Of a DNA stretch of 64,000 nt, positions 59,722-64,000 are shown piece by piece. Origin of the DNA: Bernardetia sp042180575. Its GTDB lineage: Bacteria; Bacteroidota; Bacteroidia; Cytophagales; Bernardetiaceae. How positions within the stretch are numbered: the first letter of the stretch is position 1; each line of letters begins with the position of its first letter. The DNA lies in assembly GCF_042180575.1 (NCBI RefSeq), contig NZ_CP170094.1, positions 4,650,001 to 4,714,000 on the forward strand, written 5' to 3'. The notes under the pieces were generated by a model, which saw nothing but the letters and a program-made list of their open reading frames with translations, searched no databases and had not been told where the DNA came from. A program made the position numbers and the translations under genes.

Positions 59722-61059
59722 TTACTTATTCACGCAAATCAAATAATAATTTTTCTTTCCTCGTTGCACCAACAAATATTTATCTTGTAAAAGCGCAAAA
59801 TCAACTTCCATAACTGGGTCAGCAATTTTTGCTTTATTAATACTTACTCCTCCTGCTTTTATCATTTTCTTGGCTTCACTTTTTGAGCTAAAAATTTCAT
59901 CTTTAGCTAAAGTAGTCAATAGTTCAGTTACATTTCCTGCTTGATGATATTCGTCTAAAGAAATATGAATTTGTGGAACATCTTCAAAGATTTCTAAAAG
60001 AGTTTTTTCATCTGTTTGTTGCAACTGCTTTAATACATCTTTTGAAAACAAAATTCCAGAGGCTTCGACAGCATTATTATAGGCTTCTTCTCCATGCACT
60101 CGTTTTGTAACATCTTCAGCTAATGCTTTTTGAAGAGTACGTAAACCTTTATTTTTTTCGTGTTCGATTTCTAAGCTCTCAATCGTTTCTTTATCTAAAA
60201 GCGTGAAAACACGAATTAAGCGTGGTGCAACAGCATCATCTGCATTGAGCCAAAACTGGTAAAATTTGTAAGGTGAAGTGAGATTCGGATCTAGCCAAAC
60301 ATTTCCACTTTCAGACTTTCCAAACTTCGAACCGTCTGCTTTTGTAACTAACGGACAGGTAACAGCAAAGGCATGTTCCCTTGTTTGATCATGAGTATCG
60401 TCATTGGTTTCGCTTTCTGCATTACTAATTCTTCGAATAAGTTCAGTTCCAGAGGTAATATTTCCCCATTGGTCAGAACCTCCCATTTGAAGTTTGACAC
60501 CATGATTTTTGTATAAATGATAAAAATCGTAGGCTTGGAGTAATTGGTAAGAAAACTCTGTAAAAGAAATTCCTGTTTCTAATCTTGTTTTGACAGAATC
60601 TTTTGCCATCATATAATTGACTGACAAATGCTTTCCGACATCTCTCAAAACATCCAAAAAACTAAAATCTTTAAACCAATCGTAATTATTAACTAAAACG
60701 GCTGCATTTTCTCCTTCAAAATCTAAGAATTTTTGTAATTGTTCGCCAATACATTTTTCATTATGGCGAAGCGTTTTTTCATCTAAAAGGTTTCTTTCAG
60801 AAGACTTTCCAGATGGGTCACCTACCATTCCAGTTGCACCACCGACAAGTGCATAAGGTGTGTGTCCTGCACGCTGCAAATGGACCAAAAGCATAATTGT
60901 TGCAAGGTTTCCGATATGCAACGAATCAGCAGTAGGGTCAAAACCGATGTAGCCAGAAATTTTGTTTTCTAGCAAATGTTTTTCTGTGTCTGGCGTACTG
61001 TCTTGTAACATTCCACGCCAGCGAAGTTCTTCTATGAGGTTGGGTATTTGTTTTTCCAT
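59722..61059 (-). CDS. tyrS: Tyrosyl-tRNA synthetase
   Basis: A 445-residue class I synthetase charging tRNA-Tyr. Signature HIGH-like motif DSLHIGNLATIM (about 45), tyrosine pocket YQLLQAYDFYHLY and MGGSDQWGNITSG, KMSKS-like KADGSKFGKSESG (about 240), and a C-terminal S4 RNA-binding domain (EIFSSKSEAKKMIKAGGVSI). Full length for the TyrS bacterial type. No T-box or attenuator is seen upstream. Confidence 0.97.
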   Translation of the reverse strand: MEKQIPNLIEELRWRGMLQDSTPDTEKHLLENKISGYIGFDPTADSLHIGNLATIMLLVHLQRAGHTPYALVGGATGMVGDPSGKSSERNLLDEKTLRHNEKCIGEQLQKFLDFEGENAAVLVNNYDWFKDFSFLDVLRDVGKHLSVNYMMAKDSVKTRLETGISFTEFSYQLLQAYDFYHLYKNHGVKLQMGGSDQWGNITSGTELIRRISNAESETNDDTHDQTREHAFAVTCPLVTKADGSKFGKSESGNVWLDPNLTSPYKFYQFWLNADDAVAPRLIRVFTLLDKETIESLEIEHEKNKGLRTLQKALAEDVTKRVHGEEAYNNAVEASGILFSKDVLKQLQQTDEKTLLEIFEDVPQIHISLDEYHQAGNVTELLTTLAKDEIFSSKSEAKKMIKAGGVSINKAKIADPVMEVDFALLQDKYLLVQRGKKNYYLICVNK

Positions 61060-61143
61060 AGTACAAAAATAGAAATTCGTTTAATTAAGTTCCTATTTTT
61101 TTTGAGAAAATGTAAAAATATAGTTTTGAAATGTTTTTTTATC

Positions 61144-61177
61144 AAAAAAGCCTTCTCAAATAAATGAAAAGGCTTTC
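61144..61177 (-). terminator. Terminator, copy of a recurrent sequence
   Basis: On the minus strand AAAGCCTTTTCATTTATTTG is followed by AGAAGGCTTTTTT. The stem, loop and tail are the same as the terminator at 20565-20600 except for one loop-side base. Confidence 0.85.
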
Positions 61178-61203
61178 TGAAATGCTATTTTATGTCTCTA
61201 ATT

Positions 61204-61812
61204 TTAGAACATAAATTGAAGAGCTAAATTAAGACCTCCAACATTAGAAAATGAAAAAGTATTCTGTTTCAACATTGTTTGGTTGTGATAAGAATAATTA
61301 ATTCCTGCTCCAACCAAGTTCATACTCAAACCAAATCTTTTTGTTGGATGATATAATAATCCAGTATAGATATTTGCTCCTATTTGATTTCGGTTAGAAT
61401 TAACATTTTCTTCACTAGTAGTCAAATAATCTAACTGAGGAGTCACAAAAAATGAAAGCTTATCTACTATAGGTACATATCGTTTGTAATAAATACCAAA
61501 ACCATAATTTTGTCTAGTAACATCATTATTTCCAAAATTATCTTGAGAAGAAATTTTATCTCTTCCATAAAGCAATGATATGCCTATTTCTTGATTTTCT
61601 TTTAAGAGATAACCAAACGAAGTGGTTGTGTAAAGTCTTGTTTCTTTGTTCTCATAACCACTACCATTATTTTCAGTAGTAGTAGTAGAAAAGTCTAAGC
61701 GTTCATTGATTACAAAAGTTCCTTGCTCTAGTTGTGCAAAAGAAGATGAGTAAGTAAATATCGACAAAAATAGAAAAGCAAAAAAGGCACAGTTTAAATT
61801 AATATGTGTCAT
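61204..61812 (-). CDS. Outer-membrane beta-barrel protein, tandem copy 1
   Basis: 202 residues: signal peptide (FFAFLFLSIFTYSSSFA then QLEQG) and about eight amphipathic beta strands ending in LNLALQFMF with an aromatic C-terminal residue, as required for barrel assembly. Motifs such as TTSFGYLLKENQEIGISLLY and IGANIYTGLLYHPTKRFGLS are shared with the adjacent gene. Tandem duplicate of 61963-62604, 150 nt away. Small OmpW/OmpX-like barrel; cargo unknown. Upstream TACATTTG at 61858-61851 may be its -7 element. Confidence 0.8.
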   Translation of the reverse strand: MTHINLNCAFFAFLFLSIFTYSSSFAQLEQGTFVINERLDFSTTTTENNGSGYENKETRLYTTTSFGYLLKENQEIGISLLYGRDKISSQDNFGNNDVTRQNYGFGIYYKRYVPIVDKLSFFVTPQLDYLTTSEENVNSNRNQIGANIYTGLLYHPTKRFGLSMNLVGAGINYSYHNQTMLKQNTFSFSNVGGLNLALQFMF

Positions 61813-61962
61813 AAATATAAGTTAAGTTAGATGGTAAATTATTTAGCCTGCAAATGTAATCTTTATATGTATGATAATTGCAAGCATAATATATTAAATA
61901 AAATTAATTTTTCATCTAAAATAATTAATATAATTAAATACTATTTAATTTTAAATCCTGTC

Positions 61963-62604
61963 TTATAACATAAATTGAAGAGCTAAATTAAGACCTCCAA
62001 AATCAGACGTAAAAAATGAAGTTTGTTTTACATTACTCACATCTTCTTCTTTGCGAGATGAATAATTTATTCCAGCACCAAGCAGATTCATGCTTAATCC
62101 AAATCGTTTGGTTGGATGATATAAAAGCCCTGTATAAATATTTGCGCCTATTTGGTTTTTAGTAGATGGATTTACTTCTCTATCAACTTTGCCATTTGAA
62201 TAAGATAATTGAGGAGATACAAAAAATGACAACTTTTCTACTATATTTACATATTTTTTGTAGTAAATACCAAAACCATAATTTTTGTATGTGTAATCAC
62301 TGTTTGTACTACCTCCTTGAAAGACATTTGTTTGAGTTTGTTTGTCTCTGCCAAAGGAAACTGACATTCCTATTTCTTGATTTTCTTTAAATAAGTAGCC
62401 AAATGAAGTCGTCAAATTATACCTTGTAACTTTACGTTCTGAGGAATAATCATCTTGACTACTTTCATAAGCATCAGTATAAAAATCAAAACGCTCATTG
62501 ATTACAAAAGTCCCTTCTTTCAACTGTGCAAAAGAAGATGAGTAAGTAAATACTGACAGAAAGACAAAAACAAAAAAGGCAAAGTTTAAATTAATACGTG
62601 TCAT
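61963..62604 (-). CDS. Outer-membrane beta-barrel protein, tandem copy 2
   Basis: 213 residues, paralogue of the preceding entry along its full length; signal peptide FFVFVFLSVFTYSSSFA, then QLKEGTFVINERFDFYT. C-terminal LNLALQFML. The two copies agree best in the signal peptide, the first strand and the IGANIYTGLLYHPTKRFGLS strand pair, and differ mainly in loops (YESSQDDYSSER here), as expected for surface-exposed loops. TACATTTG at 62650-62643 on the minus strand could be a -7 element; no well-spaced -33 box. Confidence 0.8.
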   Translation of the reverse strand: MTRINLNFAFFVFVFLSVFTYSSSFAQLKEGTFVINERFDFYTDAYESSQDDYSSERKVTRYNLTTSFGYLFKENQEIGMSVSFGRDKQTQTNVFQGGSTNSDYTYKNYGFGIYYKKYVNIVEKLSFFVSPQLSYSNGKVDREVNPSTKNQIGANIYTGLLYHPTKRFGLSMNLLGAGINYSSRKEEDVSNVKQTSFFTSDFGGLNLALQFML

Positions 62605-62769
62605 AAAAATAAGTTGGGTTAAATTATAAATTGATTTGAACCCAAATGTAGCTTACAATCTCTAATTATTGTAACTATCAAAGTTTAAATAGAATTAATT
62701 TTGTTAAAAATTTTGATAATTAATTAAAATATTAAGATAAAATAATACTTGAATAATCTATAAAGCACA

Positions 62770-62824
62770 AAAAAAGCCATTCTACTCATTTATTATCTAA
62801 TATAATTTTTGATAGAATGGCTTT
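62770..62824 (-). terminator. Terminator of the OmpA lipoprotein gene
   Basis: On the minus strand AAAGCCATTCTA pairs with TAGAATGGCTTT across a long loop, followed by TTTTTTG; 26 nt after the stop codon. Confidence 0.8.
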
Positions 62825-62849
62825 ATATTTTTAAGACAGAGAAAGGAAA

Positions 62850-63551
62850 TTAGTTTTTGATTTCTCCTTTTTCAGCTTTGCGTTTCAATTCATCATTTGC
62901 TACAATAACCACTTCAACACGACGATTTTGTGCTCTTCCTGCTTCTGTATCATTGCTTGCAATAGGTGCAGTTTCTCCGTAGGCAGTTGTATTTAATCTA
63001 CCTCCTTTTACACCATTAGCAATCAAATAATCTCTGACTGCATCAGCTCTTTTTGCAGAAAGTTGTCTGTTGTAGTTGTCGTCTCCTTTGCTGTCTGTAT
63101 GTCCTTGAATAGTAAGACGAGTATCTGGATATTCATTCAGAATTCTAGCTAATTTGGCTATATTTTGTTTTGCGTTGCTATTCAAATCAGATTTATCAAA
63201 ACCAAATAAAATTCCTGAATCAAAAGTAACATCTATGCCTTCTTCCACACGTTCTACTTTTGCACCTTCTACTTCTTTATCAATTTCTTTTGCTTGTTTG
63301 TCCATGTATGCACCAATAGCTGCTCCTGCTGCACCACCCACAACAGCACCAATGATTACACCTGCTGCTGGGTTTTTCTTAGAAGCTACACCACCGATTG
63401 TACCACCTGCTGCACCACCAATGGCTGCACCTTTACCAGCATTACTCCAAGAAGCACAAGAAGGAAGTGTAAATGAAGCAATCGCTAAAATGAGTGTATA
63501 AATTAAAAGAGATTGAAATTTTGTCTGATATTTTGTTCTGATATTTTTCAT
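62850..63551 (-). CDS. OmpA-family lipoprotein with glycine-zipper segment
   Basis: 233 residues. The lipobox IASFTLPSC places the lipid at Cys32. A glycine zipper follows (GKGAAIGGAAGGTIGG, VIIGAVVGGAAGAAIGAYMD, about 39-82), then an OmpA/MotB peptidoglycan-binding domain (about 110-225) with TIQGHTDSKGDDNYN, LSAKRADAVRDYL and the final RAQNRRVEVVI. It anchors the outer membrane to peptidoglycan by binding diaminopimelate; the Asp and Arg ligand positions are present. Common in Bacteroidota as a Pal/YiaD-like protein. Confidence 0.92.
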   Translation of the reverse strand: MKNIRTKYQTKFQSLLIYTLILAIASFTLPSCASWSNAGKGAAIGGAAGGTIGGVASKKNPAAGVIIGAVVGGAAGAAIGAYMDKQAKEIDKEVEGAKVERVEEGIDVTFDSGILFGFDKSDLNSNAKQNIAKLARILNEYPDTRLTIQGHTDSKGDDNYNRQLSAKRADAVRDYLIANGVKGGRLNTTAYGETAPIASNDTEAGRAQNRRVEVVIVANDELKRKAEKGEIKN

Positions 63552-64000
63552 GATAATAAAAATGAGGGTAAAAAAAATAGTTTAAAAAAGTGATGATTTT
63601 TGAAACAATGATAAAAAATAGTCATTTAATTTCTGTAAAATCATATTCTTATAAAACACAAAACGAGCCAAGTTGTTTTCAAACAATTTAAAATAGAAGT
63701 CAATTTTTAATAAATCCAGCAAAAATAAGCTAGAAGTTTTCTATCAAAATACACTAAAAAAATAAGAGTTGTTGTTTCTCTGAAATTTAGGAACTTTATT
63801 TGTATAACAATATAAAACAATCCTAACCAAACCATTAAAAACGATTTTATAATTAGTATTCGTATAAAAGAGAATTAAGTTTTGAAGTAAATTCTTGAAT
63901 ATCTTCTCAAAAAATATAACTCATAAGTAATAGAAGCTAATTATCAAATCTCATAAATCTAAAAAAATTGACTTGCTTATATAAAAACAATCATTAATTA
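63552..64000. other. Gene-less window end
   Basis: 449 nt, very A+T-rich, upstream of the OmpA gene. No frame with protein-like composition, no hairpin or consensus promoter that I can support. Confidence 0.4.

Overview
The window looks like chromosome of a low-GC Bacteroidota bacterium, most likely a Cytophagales (Bernardetia/Flexibacter/Microscilla-like) lineage. The evidence is as follows. Promoter-like elements have the Bacteroidota form TTG/TTTG + about 19 nt + TAnnTTTG (for example before the tRNA pair at 13.5 kb, the MerC gene at 12.8 kb and prfB at 58.6 kb). Shine-Dalgarno sequences are weak. There is a TonB-dependent receptor with a CarboxypepD-type N-terminal domain. Many exported TPR proteins are present, as are SpoIIE-type PP2C phosphatases carrying the helix SINYAKRIQ. 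The genus is an inference.

Layout. 0-1 kb: two minus-strand genes, a truncated Imm51 immunity protein and a pentapeptide-repeat protein, suggesting that a polymorphic-toxin locus lies just outside the window. 1-6 kb: CutA, arylamine N-acetyltransferase, and exported DUF6263-like and TPR proteins. 5.8-11.9 kb: a minus-strand run in which methylmalonyl-CoA mutase overlaps by 4 nt an ATPase with a C-terminal HEPN-like RNase motif, followed by a small helical protein, a PIN toxin and a DUF1835 protein. This is a candidate defence operon. 12-14.4 kb: a response regulator, a MerC-family protein under a Zur/Fur-like palindrome, and tRNA-Gly(GCC) plus tRNA-Leu(UAA) behind a strong promoter. 14.6-20.6 kb: two large signalling phosphatases ending in SpoIIE domains (Reg_prop/YYY/GAF and PAS/PAS). 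20.6-24.7 kb: an unknown membrane-protein pair and a TonB-dependent receptor.

24.8-31.8 kb: a 142-bp MITE with an exact target duplication, then an Eco57I-like methyltransferase with a PD-(D/E)XK nuclease (restriction-modification), uvrB and an HNH protein. 31.8-37.4 kb: DUF368/PopT-type transporter, EnvC-like protein, TPR protein, GNAT acetyltransferase and a response regulator. 37.5-40.4 kb: a graveyard of a decayed ISAs1-family element (whose ends match the MITE), a second transposase gene and broken gene fragments. 40.5-44.3 kb: a short secreted Rhs-core metallopeptidase toxin gene, broken by a frameshift and by an intact 911-bp IS5-family insertion, preceded by a transglutaminase-like protein and followed by an overlapping putative immunity gene made of two tandem repeats. 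44.3-48.3 kb: a cassette-like array of orphan genes, all on the plus strand, separated by palindromes including an attC-like 74-bp site; no integrase is visible.

48.3-64 kb is mostly housekeeping and surface genes. They are TetR regulator, exported zinc-ribbon/CarboxypepD-like protein, M43 metalloprotease, RecQ, ferrochelatase, a DUF2089/YIP1/DUF6141-like operon, prfB with its programmed +1 frameshift, a zinc-finger membrane protein, tyrS, two tandem outer-membrane proteins and an OmpA lipoprotein. The most interesting leads are the ATPase-HEPN/PIN operon, the interrupted Rhs metallopeptidase toxin with its duplicated partner, and the palindrome-delimited cassette array. All function assignments come from reading motifs; no database search was run.
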